Of a stretch of DNA of 42,220 bases, positions 24,540 to 32,715 are shown piece by piece. This DNA is from DAOVVL01 sp965603095 (GTDB lineage Bacteria; Pseudomonadota; Alphaproteobacteria; Rhodospirillales; Magnetovibrionaceae), in NCBI GenBank assembly GCA_965603095.1, contig CBFDBQ010000012.1:1-42220 (forward strand), written 5' to 3'. The position numbers and the translations under genes are program-made. Every line of letters starts with the position of its first letter. Within the stretch, counting starts at the first letter, position 1. The notes beneath the pieces are model-generated. The model was not told the origin of the DNA and made no database searches. It worked only from the letters and a program-made list of their open reading frames with translations.

Positions 24540-25409
24540 ATGTCAGATGATGCTGCTTTTGAGCACATCAATGAAGCCAAGGTTGATATGGACCATATTT
24601 ATAATCAGCTAGATCCAAGGCATTATTTTCGTGAACTAAACAAACTAGATTATGCAATACCCGATACGGCAAAGCCCATCTTTCAAAATTTGATTGGCCA
24701 CCTGAAGGATCGTGGGGACGATCCCCTTCATGTATTGGATTTGGGCTGTTCCTACGGCGTTAATGCGGCAATCCTGAAATACGATCTTTCAATGGACGAT
24801 CTTTACAGGCATTGGAGCCAAGAGAAAATGGCTGACGCGACACCGGAAGAGGTTGTTGCGGATGACCAGAGTTTTATTGCCGATATTGATAATCCAGATG
24901 ACATTGTGATGATCGGACTGGATCAAGCCGAGAATGCCATTTCATATGCTACAGAGTCAGGGCTTCTGGATGATGGGATTGCTGCCAATCTTGAGGTCGA
25001 TTCATTATCTGCCGGGGAAAAAGAAACCTTGGGGCAAGTCGATCTGGTCATATCTACCGGCTGCGTCGGTTATTTGACCGAAAAGAGTTTTGAACGTTTT
25101 ATGCCCGCTGTATCCAAGGGTCGACAGCCTTGGATTGCGAACTTTGTGCTTCGATTATTCCCGTTCGACTCCATTGAGGAGTCCTTGGACAACTGTGGTT
25201 ATTTAACCGAAAAACTTGAAGGAAAGACTTTCTTTCAGCGTAAGTTCGCTTCCGGTGATGAGCGAGAGGACGTTCTTGATAAATTGCACGATCATGGCGT
25301 GGATCCAATCGGTAAGGAATCCGAAGGTCATTTTCTTGCTGAGTTCTATCTATCGCGTCCGGCGGCGGAGGTGGCGAAAATGCCACTAGAGCGGTTATTT
25401 CCTGCTTGA
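24540..25409 (+). CDS. Class I SAM-dependent methyltransferase of unknown substrate
   Basis: A 289-residue protein with the Rossmann-type SAM site VLDLGCSYGVNAAIL (residues about 63-77), IGLDQAENAISYATESGLLDDG (about 121-142) where the Asp would bind the ribose, and VDLVISTGCVGYLTEKSFERF after it. The N-terminus (YNQLDPRHYFRELNKLDYAIPDTAKPIF) is a substrate-side cap I do not recognise from any enzyme of known function. ATG follows TTAGGAGATGATTT, a strong ribosome-binding site. It stands alone, with its own promoter and terminator, between cell-envelope genes, and its codon choice looks somewhat different from its neighbours. It may be a recent arrival. Confidence 0.8.
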   Translation: MSDDAAFEHINEAKVDMDHIYNQLDPRHYFRELNKLDYAIPDTAKPIFQNLIGHLKDRGDDPLHVLDLGCSYGVNAAILKYDLSMDDLYRHWSQEKMADATPEEVVADDQSFIADIDNPDDIVMIGLDQAENAISYATESGLLDDGIAANLEVDSLSAGEKETLGQVDLVISTGCVGYLTEKSFERFMPAVSKGRQPWIANFVLRLFPFDSIEESLDNCGYLTEKLEGKTFFQRKFASGDEREDVLDKLHDHGVDPIGKESEGHFLAEFYLSRPAAEVAKMPLERLFPA

Positions 25410-25460
25410 ATGCTGTGTTCGCCAAAGTTGGCATCCTACCTCTAATATCATAATATCAAA

Positions 25461-25490
25461 AAAAAGCCCGGCATTGCTGCCGGGCTTTTT
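25461..25490 (+). terminator. Intrinsic terminator after the methyltransferase gene
   Basis: A 13-bp perfect inverted repeat (AAAAAGCCCGGCA at 25461-25473, complement at 25478-25490) with a 4-nt loop, followed by a T-run on the plus strand and an A-run before it. It also works on the minus strand, where it sits 28 bases past the bactofilin stop. Confidence 0.92.
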
Positions 25491-25517
25491 TGGATCTTTA
25501 AAAAAATCAATAACTGC

Positions 25518-26039
25518 TTAAATGCCAGTTGCGATTTTCTTGTCTGTAACAACAGCTTTATCATCGGTCGCTGTGTTTATAGCGGGTGCTTGCCCTACTG
25601 CTCTTTGCTGTTGTGACTTATTAACAACAAGATTGACTCTTTCATCAGAAGCCCTGGCTGGAACATCGTTCATGCGGGTGATATGGCCTTCGATAAATGC
25701 GCCTTCATCAATAGAAAGGTTTTCATGAAGCACATCACCAACCACATGTGCGGTTTTAGCCAGATGAACTGTTTTAGCTTTTATCTGGCCATTGATACTT
25801 CCGTGAATATGGATGGTGTCGGCATAAATTTCGCCTTTAATTTTTGCGCTTGCGCCAACTAGCAATACGTTGCCTTTGATATCGCCAATAACTTCGCCAT
25901 CAATCTGAACTTCGCCATCACTAACGATGTCGCCAGTAACCACAAGATCAGAGCTCATAATAGATGGGACTCTGGCCTTGGCCTGCTGGTCTACTCCTGC
26001 GATCTTAGCGGCTTTGTTTTTATCATTCCTGGAAAACAT
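25518..26039 (-). CDS. Bactofilin
   Basis: A polymer-forming cytoskeletal protein of the bactofilin family. The 173-residue protein has the core beta-helix repeats (GDIVSDGEVQIDGEVIGDIKG, GEIYADTIHIHGSINGQIKAKTVHLAKTAHVVGDV) between about residues 30 and 120, with variable tails. Bactofilins polymerise without nucleotides and recruit cell-wall enzymes. The gene overlaps the M23 peptidase by 17 bases, and such pairs occur in other bacteria (for example LmdC and BacA). The pair probably shapes the cell envelope. Confidence 0.93.
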   Translation of the reverse strand: MFSRNDKNKAAKIAGVDQQAKARVPSIMSSDLVVTGDIVSDGEVQIDGEVIGDIKGNVLLVGASAKIKGEIYADTIHIHGSINGQIKAKTVHLAKTAHVVGDVLHENLSIDEGAFIEGHITRMNDVPARASDERVNLVVNKSQQQRAVGQAPAINTATDDKAVVTDKKIATGI

Positions 26040-27330
26040 ATCGACCTGCCTTTACAAATTTCATGGGATCAATTCCTTTGTCCTTGAACATCACCTCATA
26101 ATGTAGGTGTCTGCCCGTTGAACGTCCGGTACTGCCAATAATTGCAACCTTCTCCCCAAAAGAAACAGTCTGTCCCTTTTTTACCATAATTTTGCTCAAA
26201 TGCCCATAGCGGGTAACAATCCCAGCACCGTGGTCAATTTCCAGCAATTTACCAAAATTGCCCTTCCACCCGGCATGAATAACCTTGCCCGGTGCGGGTG
26301 CGGTAATTGCTGAGCGTGGAGCGGCCCCCATGTCCATGCCATAATGCATTGACCATTTACGGTTTACTGGATCACGACGTTTACCAAAATTACTGGTTAT
26401 ATAATAACCCTGAAGCGGTGCCGCCATCGGCATTTTACGTAAAACCGATTGTAGCGATTCAGAATATGCCAATTTGTTTTCAAGATTGGTAAGCTTTGAA
26501 GAAAGCCTTCCGCCCGGTCTGCCGTCTGGCTTGATTTCAATAAACGGGCCACCCTGTCCAGCAACAAGGCTATCATCACCCTCCATAACATCATCAACAT
26601 CCAGCCCGGCAATCTCTATCAACCGTTCCATGTTAAGAACCTGGGATTCAGTTTGCTCGATCAGCAGGTCAACTGTTGAGTTTTCTTTTTCTTCAAGATC
26701 AACCAGCTTGTTTTCAAGAACCTTGATGTCGCGACGCATTTGTGTGCTTTCAAACAAAGCTGAATTGCGTTCGGTTAACGCTGATTGAAGATCGCCTTCA
26801 ATTGTATTGATATCGTCTTTGATTGAAAAATTACGTTGAGCCAATGACTGAACCTTGTTCTCAACATCATCAATTCTGCTTTTCATAATTGAACGCACAG
26901 ATTCAATTTGCGCTCTGGCTTGGCGTGAGCCTTTGAATGTATCCAAGTCTTCGCGCAGTTTTGTATTTTGGCCCGAAAGGCTGAGCATGAGCGCGTGGTT
27001 TTCTTCTAGATCTACAACAATACCGGAAAACTTTTTTTGATAATCGGAAACTTCGCCAAGAAGGCTACGGTAAGCAACACGAACATCTGCTATTTGCGTA
27101 TCTTTGGCGATAAGTTCGCGTTCGTGTAAAAACACGCTAATGGATGAAAACGTTACCCATGTGGTAACTGCAACAATTACAACCGCAACCGAGCTTTGAA
27201 AATGATGACTTAGGTTTATGCACGATACCTTGCCTTGACTGCGAAAAACAATTTGGCGAAAGGGAAACATCAACCGTAAGCGAACATCTATCTGATTTGA
27301 TAGGCGCCTTAGGTGTTTTTTCTTCCCCAT
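26023..27330 (-). CDS. M23 family metallopeptidase (LytM domain) with coiled coil
   Basis: A membrane-anchored, probably murein-cleaving or regulating protein. A membrane segment (SSVAVVIVAVTTWVTFSSISVFL) lies near residues 45-67. A long coiled coil follows to about 240, and a C-terminal LytM domain (about 300-435) carries the metal-site motifs HYGMDMGA (His-x3-Asp) and HLHYEV (His-x-His), both intact. I chose the ATG at 27330, preceded by GGAAAG at six bases, over a GTG at 27357. Its end overlaps the bactofilin start by 17 bases, so the peptidase is probably made first and coupled to the bactofilin. Confidence 0.9.
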   Translation of the reverse strand: MGKKKHLRRLSNQIDVRLRLMFPFRQIVFRSQGKVSCINLSHHFQSSVAVVIVAVTTWVTFSSISVFLHERELIAKDTQIADVRVAYRSLLGEVSDYQKKFSGIVVDLEENHALMLSLSGQNTKLREDLDTFKGSRQARAQIESVRSIMKSRIDDVENKVQSLAQRNFSIKDDINTIEGDLQSALTERNSALFESTQMRRDIKVLENKLVDLEEKENSTVDLLIEQTESQVLNMERLIEIAGLDVDDVMEGDDSLVAGQGGPFIEIKPDGRPGGRLSSKLTNLENKLAYSESLQSVLRKMPMAAPLQGYYITSNFGKRRDPVNRKWSMHYGMDMGAAPRSAITAPAPGKVIHAGWKGNFGKLLEIDHGAGIVTRYGHLSKIMVKKGQTVSFGEKVAIIGSTGRSTGRHLHYEVMFKDKGIDPMKFVKAGRYVFQE

Positions 27331-27635
27331 TAAAAAACTTTCCAACTTGCTCTCCACCCCAACTTGCTTGCCGCCCTTGTGACATTGCGATTAATGGCAA
27401 TTCCCGCAGGGCTGTTATATCAGCTTATATTCTTGGCATTATTCATGTGCACAAAGGTCATGTCAGCGATAATCATCACATCGCTTTTATATTGTTATAC
27501 TGTGGCTATTTACCCAAAAATTGTAGCTATAGCCTTAATTTATAGAAAAAAGTATCGATTTAGCCCATAACTGGCAAGTCAATTCGGTGTTATTGTCCTT
27601 AGACATGGTCATTATGACAGCTATTATCCTCATAA
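27331..27635. other. 305-bp AT-rich divergent intergenic region
   Basis: This spacer separates the M23 peptidase (minus) from pgpA (plus) and must hold both promoters. I could not fix either one: several TATAAT-like hexamers are present, but none has a convincing -35 at proper spacing. Overlapping short frames on both strands show no ribosome-binding site or recognisable protein. Confidence 0.5.
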
Positions 27636-28151
27636 ATGGAAATAGATTCGATAAAGCCCCCTATTAGACCGTCATTGAGCAACCCACTGGTGCTGGCCGC
27701 AACCTGGTTTGGTGCGGGATACCTGCCTAAAGCACCGGGAACATGGGGCTCCATGGCCGCCCTGCCTTTTGCTTGGGGTTTGCAGGTAATGGGCGGAAAT
27801 ATGGCCCTTATTATTGGAATATTGGCTGTTTTTGCCTTGGGACTATGGAGTTCTAGCGTTTTCATGGGTTTAAGCAAATCCCACGACCCAGGCGCAATTG
27901 TAATTGATGAGGTTGCGGGCCAGTGGATAGTTCTATTGGCGGCTATTCCAGGGTTTGCCGCCCAAACCCCAGACCCAATGATGTATGCCCTTGGGTTTTT
28001 TCTGTTTCGCCTGTTCGATGTGCTAAAACCTTGGCCTATATCCGTAGCCGATAAAAAAATTGATGGCGCATTAGGGGTTATGCTTGATGACGTTCTGGCT
28101 GGCATTGCCGGGCTGGCGGTTATGATGTTTCTGATGAATTGGCTAGGTTAA
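27636..28151 (+). CDS. pgpA: Phosphatidylglycerophosphatase A
   Basis: Removes phosphate from phosphatidylglycerophosphate to make phosphatidylglycerol. The 171-residue integral membrane protein has ATWFGAGYLPKAPGTWGSMAALPF at the N-terminus, the DPGAIVIDEVAGQWIVLLA motif with the acidic residues, GFFLFRLFDVLKPWPI, and GALGVMLDDVLAGIAG. It lies seven bases before pncC on the same strand, forming a two-gene unit. There is no obvious ribosome-binding site before the ATG. Confidence 0.94.
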   Translation: MEIDSIKPPIRPSLSNPLVLAATWFGAGYLPKAPGTWGSMAALPFAWGLQVMGGNMALIIGILAVFALGLWSSSVFMGLSKSHDPGAIVIDEVAGQWIVLLAAIPGFAAQTPDPMMYALGFFLFRLFDVLKPWPISVADKKIDGALGVMLDDVLAGIAGLAVMMFLMNWLG

Positions 28152-28158
28152 ATATCAA

Positions 28159-28647
28159 ATGTTTCCTGAAATACTGATTATCATGGCCGAGGACCTAATC
28201 GCCACCTGTCGTAAAAACGGGCTTAAGTTGGCATTGGCCGAATCGTGCACTGGCGGATTGGTCGCCGGATGCATTACCGCGGTAAATGGTTCATCCGACA
28301 TATTTGATCGTGGGTTTGTGACGTACTCAAACCAAGCCAAGACCGAAATGCTAGGCGTAACTGAAAAATTATTAAACAGCTTTGGCGCAGTAAGCGAAGA
28401 AGTGGCCATTGCAATGGCCGAGGGCGCAATCGCCAATTCGGGTGCCGATATTTCACTTTCCATAACCGGAATTGCCGGCCCCGGCGGCGGCAGTGATGAA
28501 AAACCGGTTGGCTTGGTTCATATGGTGGTTGCAAAAAAAGGATCCACCACTAGGCATGAACGCCACGTTTTCAAAGGTGATCGTGAAAGAGTACGAATTC
28601 AAGCAGTCGAAAGCGGGCTAAAGCTTTTAAATGCAGCTGCTGGATGA
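28159..28647 (+). CDS. pncC: Nicotinamide-nucleotide amidohydrolase, CinA C-terminal domain
   Basis: Converts nicotinamide mononucleotide to nicotinic acid mononucleotide, recycling NAD breakdown products. At 162 residues this is the stand-alone C-terminal domain of CinA: LALAESCTGGLVAGCITAVNGSSDIFDRGFVTYSNQAKTEMLGV holds the active-site Ser region, and SLSITGIAGPGGGSDEKPVGLV follows. The N-terminal molybdopterin-like domain of full CinA is absent. The ATG at 28159 gives the usual MFPE opening. The gene converges with ratA across six bases. Confidence 0.92.
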   Translation: MFPEILIIMAEDLIATCRKNGLKLALAESCTGGLVAGCITAVNGSSDIFDRGFVTYSNQAKTEMLGVTEKLLNSFGAVSEEVAIAMAEGAIANSGADISLSITGIAGPGGGSDEKPVGLVHMVVAKKGSTTRHERHVFKGDRERVRIQAVESGLKLLNAAAG

Positions 28648-28653
28648 TTAACC

Positions 28654-29118
28654 CTAACTGCTCTTTCCATAAAGTTTTTCCCCGCGCTGAACAAACGCAT
28701 CAACCATGCGTTTTGTGGCATCGTTAAAAACCTTACCAATTAAAGTTTCCATCATTTTTGAGCGAAATTCAAAATCAATATTAAATTCTACCTCTGATCC
28801 GACATCTGCCTGACTAAATATCCAGTCGGTTTCAAGTCGCTTGAACGGGCCGTTGCTATCAACCACATGAATGTGGCCGGGGTTTTCCACAGATGGTTTT
28901 TCAAAGGTAACTTTGCTGGTGTAAGATTCCCGAAATGATTTAAAGCCAATGGCCATGTCGGCCGACATTTCCCCACTTGAATTATTGATATTTTTTGAAT
29001 TAATGCGGGTCGCCACACACCACGGCAAAAATTCTGGGTAATGTTCAACCCCAATAACAAGGTCAAACATTTCATCGGGGGTAAATGGAAGAAGCCGTTT
29101 TTCAGAATGGGTTGGCAT
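28654..29118 (-). CDS. ratA: RatA/Coq10-like SRPBCC family protein
   Basis: A 154-residue START-like (SRPBCC) protein. In E. coli RatA was reported to block ribosome subunit joining; the mitochondrial homologue Coq10 binds ubiquinone, and either role is possible. It shows the typical FTPDEMFDLVIGVEHYPEFLPWC opening, then GFKSFRESYTSKVTFEKP, NGPFKRLETDWIFSQ, and the end MVDAFVQRGEKLYG. It lies five bases after lipA, the usual alphaproteobacterial arrangement. Confidence 0.88.
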   Translation of the reverse strand: MPTHSEKRLLPFTPDEMFDLVIGVEHYPEFLPWCVATRINSKNINNSSGEMSADMAIGFKSFRESYTSKVTFEKPSVENPGHIHVVDSNGPFKRLETDWIFSQADVGSEVEFNIDFEFRSKMMETLIGKVFNDATKRMVDAFVQRGEKLYGKSS

Positions 29119-29123
29119 GGTTG

Positions 29124-30074
29124 TTATTTACCCGCACTATCACGAGCCGCCTTTAGTGCGGCAAAATCATCATCGGCATGGTAGCTGGAGCGGGTTAATG
29201 GGGTAGATGATACCAACAAGAAACCTTTCTCCAATCCAACGCGTTTGTATTCATCAAATTCATCAGGCGTTACAAAACGATCAACCGCCGCATGTTTTGG
29301 TGTTGGCGCAAGGTATTGGCCAATTGTCATGAAATCTATATTTGATTCTCGCATGTCATCCATAACTGCAAAAACTTCTTCACGGGTTTCGCCAAGGCCA
29401 ACCATAATTCCCGATTTAGTAAAAACGTGGCTGTCCAATTCCTTGGCTCGTTTTAAAATTGAAAGCGAATGATTGTAATCAGCTCCCGGGCGTACGGCGC
29501 GATATATTCTGGGTACTGTTTCAAGGTTATGATTAAAAACATCGGGCTTGGCGGCAATAACGGTTTCAAGCGCACCATCTTTGCCACGGAAATCCGGTGT
29601 TAAGACCTCAACCGTTGTTGTGGGTGAAAGCTCACGCACACGCAAAATGCTTTTTGCAAATTGTTCCGCCCCACCGTCGGGCAAATCATCACGGTCAACA
29701 GATGTAATAACCATATGGCGTGCACCCATTTCACGGGCAACAATGCCGGTGTTTTCTGGCTCCATGGCATCAACGCTAGTCGGTTTGCCAGTGGTAACAT
29801 TACAAAAAGCGCAAGCCCGGGTGCATATTTCACCCAATATCATTACGGTCGCATGTTTGTTTGACCAACATTCACCAATGTTTGGGCACGATGCTTCTTC
29901 GCAAACGGTGGCCAAGTTTTTATCCCGCATTAATTTGCGCGTTTCAGCGTAGGCAGCGGAATTGGGTGCCTTTACCCGTATCCATTTTGGTTTTCGCAAA
30001 ACTGGATTGTCCGGATTTTTTTGCTTTTCCGGATGGCGCGGTCTTTCGTTAGTTTTGCTGGAAACCACACTCAT
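29124..30074 (-). CDS. lipA: Lipoyl synthase
   Basis: Radical SAM enzyme that inserts two sulfurs into protein-bound octanoate to make the lipoyl cofactor of PDH and related complexes. The 316-residue protein has all six cluster cysteines: the auxiliary set Cys58, Cys63, Cys69 (CEEASCPNIGEC) and the radical SAM set Cys84, Cys88, Cys91 (CTRACAFC). The end (KGFLLVSSTPLTRSSYHADDDF) matches the family, including the conserved serine. Its ATG immediately follows the arsM TGA with no gap, so it is presumably read from the arsR promoter or by read-through from lpdA. Confidence 0.96.
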   Translation of the reverse strand: MSVVSSKTNERPRHPEKQKNPDNPVLRKPKWIRVKAPNSAAYAETRKLMRDKNLATVCEEASCPNIGECWSNKHATVMILGEICTRACAFCNVTTGKPTSVDAMEPENTGIVAREMGARHMVITSVDRDDLPDGGAEQFAKSILRVRELSPTTTVEVLTPDFRGKDGALETVIAAKPDVFNHNLETVPRIYRAVRPGADYNHSLSILKRAKELDSHVFTKSGIMVGLGETREEVFAVMDDMRESNIDFMTIGQYLAPTPKHAAVDRFVTPDEFDEYKRVGLEKGFLLVSSTPLTRSSYHADDDFAALKAARDSAGK

Positions 30075-30902
30075 TCAGCAGCACCCACCACCCTTGCTAG
30101 GTTTTTTTGCGGTAATTATTGCACTGGCAACATAATTTTCAATGCCACTACCCGGTACCCAATCTTTAATGCCTTCACGGCTTTCTTCTTTGACATCAAC
30201 CAAGATTTTTTCAAAACCAGCTTCAGTCAACCATTTTTCAATATCAGCTACGGGTGATGCGCCAGAAGCACATGCTGAAAATAATTCCATATCATTGGCT
30301 ATTTCATCGGGGAAATCTGATGTGGCCACCACATCGGAAACTGCAGCCCTGCCGCCCGGTTTTAATACGCGAAAGGCTTCTTTAAAAACCTGTTCCTTGT
30401 TGGGGCTAAGATTAATAACGCAGTTTGAAATTATAACGTCGCCTGAATTATCAGCGATGGGCATATATTCGATTTCGCCAAGACGAAATTCAACATTTTT
30501 ATAACCGCCCTTTATGGCATTGGCCCGTGCCTTGGCCAACATTTCATGGGTCATATCAATTCCGATAACCCGACCACCAGCACCAACCTTGCCCGATGCC
30601 AAAAATGCATCAAACCCGGCACCGGCTCCAAGGTCAATTACCACCTCGCCCGCAGTCATTTCGGCAATGGCCTGTGGGTTGCCGCAACCAAGGCCAAGAT
30701 TTGCGCCTTCGGGCACCAAATCCATTTCCGCTTTTGAATAACCAAAAAATGCGCTCATTTGTTCGGCTGATGGTATTTCAACATTTTCATCGGGGCCACA
30801 ACTGGTGCCCGGCGCGCAGCAGCCGGAATTACCACCCTCAACCGCGATGGTGGCATATGATTCCCGTACGGATTTGCGAATTTCGTGTGAAGTATCAGTC
30901 AT
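30075..30902 (-). CDS. arsM: Arsenite methyltransferase ArsM
   Basis: Methylates trivalent arsenic using SAM, giving volatile or exported methylarsenicals. The 275-residue protein has the SAM site VVIDLGAGAGFDAFLAS and the arsenic-binding cysteines Cys73 (GLGCGNP), Cys161 (NCVINLSP) and Cys211 (ACASGA). The last two are 50 apart, as in characterised ArsM enzymes. It also has an N-terminal CC and C (28, 29, 35) and ends in CC. It lies 18 bases after arsR in one operon, and its stop abuts the lipA start. Confidence 0.92.
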   Translation of the reverse strand: MTDTSHEIRKSVRESYATIAVEGGNSGCCAPGTSCGPDENVEIPSAEQMSAFFGYSKAEMDLVPEGANLGLGCGNPQAIAEMTAGEVVIDLGAGAGFDAFLASGKVGAGGRVIGIDMTHEMLAKARANAIKGGYKNVEFRLGEIEYMPIADNSGDVIISNCVINLSPNKEQVFKEAFRVLKPGGRAAVSDVVATSDFPDEIANDMELFSACASGASPVADIEKWLTEAGFEKILVDVKEESREGIKDWVPGSGIENYVASAIITAKKPSKGGGCC

Positions 30903-30920
30903 TAATTTTCTCCGTTATAT

Positions 30921-31229
30921 TTAATTTGTAGCACAAACCGCACTGTCGCCATGACAGCAGTTTTTGGTTAGAAATGAAATCAGTTCATCCATTTGCTCAA
31001 AATCTGCAACATGGATAATTTGCCGGCCCTCTCGCCTGCTGCTAATTAGTCCTGATTGTTTTAATTGAGTTAAATGGTGGTTTAGGGTTGCTCCGGCAAC
31101 GCTCAATCTTTCACCTATAACACCCACAGATAGGCCTTCTGGCCCTTCTTCCACCAACATGCGGAATATGTCCAAACGGGTCTGCTGGGCCAGTGCGGCA
31201 AGGGCTGTGATTATTTCGTTCTTTTCCAT
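30921..31229 (-). CDS. arsR: ArsR-type arsenic-responsive repressor
   Basis: A 102-residue winged-helix repressor of the ArsR/SmtB family (LAALAQQTRLDIFRMLVEEGPEGLSVGVIGERL, recognition helix around GATLNHHLTQLKQSGLIS). The classical ELCVCDL arsenic site in helix 3 is absent; its place reads EGLSVGVIG. Instead the C-terminus carries Cys91, Cys92 and Cys99 (NCCHGDSAVC), close to the C-terminal Cys-Cys-x-Cys type known from Acidithiobacillus ArsR. It should repress its own operon through the palindrome next to its start. Confidence 0.9.
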   Translation of the reverse strand: MEKNEIITALAALAQQTRLDIFRMLVEEGPEGLSVGVIGERLSVAGATLNHHLTQLKQSGLISSRREGRQIIHVADFEQMDELISFLTKNCCHGDSAVCATN

Positions 31230-31249
31230 ATTTCTAGATATATAGAAAT
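31230..31249 (-). promoter_or_regulatory. Putative ArsR operator overlapping the arsR promoter
   Basis: ATTTCTA (31230-31236) and its complement TAGAAAT (31243-31249) flank a 6-bp centre and touch the arsR start codon. On the minus strand a -35-like TTGACC (31261-31256) lies 16 bases before TATATC, whose own position inside the palindrome leaves room for a transcript starting at, or within a few bases of, the ATG. No ribosome-binding site is visible, so the mRNA may be leaderless. Confidence 0.55.
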
Positions 31250-31303
31250 ATCATTCAAGGTCAAGGATTAATTAGCCTAGAAATGCCCCCTAAAAATGCC
31301 ACC

Positions 31304-32701
31304 TTAGAAATGAATAGCCCGACCATAAGCATCGAGCACGCTTTCGTGCATCATTTCAGATAATGTCGGGTGCGGGAATATGGTGTGCATTAGATCAAGT
31401 TCCGTGGTTTCCAGCCCCATGGCAACGGCATACCCCTGAATAAGCTCGGTTACTTCTGCGCCTATCATGTGCGCACCCAAAAGCTCACCAGTTTTTTCAT
31501 CAAACACGGTTTTTACCATGCCTTCGGCCTCGCCCAGTGCGATTGCCTTGCCATTTCCGGCAAAGGGGAAACGGCCTACTTTTACTTTATGGCCTTTTTT
31601 CTTCGCCGCATCTTCGCTTAGGCCAACCGATGCCACCTGTGGCCTGCAATAGGTGCAACCAGCAATTTGTTCTGTTTTCATTGGATGAACGTCTTTTAGA
31701 CCAGCCATTTTTTCAACGCACAATATTCCTTCGTGGGATGCCTTGTGCGCCAGCCACGGTGCGCCAGCTAAATCGCCAATGGCATAAACACCTGGCTCTC
31801 CAGTTTCGCACCACTGGTTAGTTATAACGTGGGTGCGTTCAACCTTTGCCTTGGTTGCTTCAAGGCCAATATTTTCAACGTTGCCCACAATGCCTGCGGC
31901 AACAATAACCTTGTCGAATTTTTCTTCTGTTATCTTGCCGCCCGCTTCAATAGACGCAGTGACATCGGTTTTTCCTTTTTTCAGCGCTTTAACGCCGGCT
32001 GATTTAATTATTTTCATTCCGTCTTTGATTAATGATTTTTCTAGCATGGCAGAAATTTCTGCGTCTTCGGCTGGCACTATGCGGTCCACCATTTCAACTA
32101 CGGTAACGTCGGCACCCATGGTGTGAAAGAAACTGGCAAATTCAATGCCGATTGCGCCACTGCCAATAACCAATAATTTTTTAGGTATTTCGTCGGGAAC
32201 CAATGCTTCGCGGTACGACCATATAAATTTTTCATCGGGCTCCATGCCCGGTAGCATCCGTGCACGCGCGCCTGTGGCTAAAATAATTTTCTTTGCATTT
32301 AATTCGGCTACAGGTTTTTTGTCTTTGCTGACGGAAACTTTTCCAGCACCTGCAAGTTTGCCAAAACCATCAAAAACGGTGACCTTATTTTTCTTTAACA
32401 GGTAACCAACACCCATGTTTAATTTTTTTGAAACCTTGCGCGAGCGTTTAACAATTTCAGCCAAATCAAAGCCGGGTTTTGCTGAAAGTCCGAATTCAGC
32501 CGCATTTTGCATTAAATGATAAACTTCGGCCGAACGCAGTAACGCTTTGGTTGGGATACAACCCCAGTTAAGGCAGATGCCGCCCAAATGTTGGTCTTCG
32601 ACCAAGGCAACTTTCATTTTTAATTGTGCCGCACGAATGGCCGCAACATAACCACCGGGGCCGCCACCAATTATCACAAGGTCAAAGTTTGTATCGCTCA
32701 T
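31304..32701 (-). CDS. lpdA: Dihydrolipoyl dehydrogenase (E3)
   Basis: E3 of the pyruvate dehydrogenase complex, which reoxidises dihydrolipoyl groups with NAD. The 465-residue flavoprotein has the FAD site GGGPGGYVAAIRAAQL, the redox disulfide GGICLNWGCIPTKALL, the NAD site VIGSGAIGIEFASFFHTMG, and the C-terminal HTIFPHPTLSEMMHE with the catalytic His. It directly follows pdhC (14-base gap), so it is the E3 of that operon. Confidence 0.95.
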   Translation of the reverse strand: MSDTNFDLVIIGGGPGGYVAAIRAAQLKMKVALVEDQHLGGICLNWGCIPTKALLRSAEVYHLMQNAAEFGLSAKPGFDLAEIVKRSRKVSKKLNMGVGYLLKKNKVTVFDGFGKLAGAGKVSVSKDKKPVAELNAKKIILATGARARMLPGMEPDEKFIWSYREALVPDEIPKKLLVIGSGAIGIEFASFFHTMGADVTVVEMVDRIVPAEDAEISAMLEKSLIKDGMKIIKSAGVKALKKGKTDVTASIEAGGKITEEKFDKVIVAAGIVGNVENIGLEATKAKVERTHVITNQWCETGEPGVYAIGDLAGAPWLAHKASHEGILCVEKMAGLKDVHPMKTEQIAGCTYCRPQVASVGLSEDAAKKKGHKVKVGRFPFAGNGKAIALGEAEGMVKTVFDEKTGELLGAHMIGAEVTELIQGYAVAMGLETTELDLMHTIFPHPTLSEMMHESVLDAYGRAIHF

Positions 32702-32715
32702 TTTTTTATTCTTCC

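Noticed and set aside
27364..27570. Hydrophobic 68-residue plus-strand frame upstream of pgpA
   Set aside because: Hydrophobicity follows from AT-rich DNA; there is no ribosome-binding site and other frames are open too.
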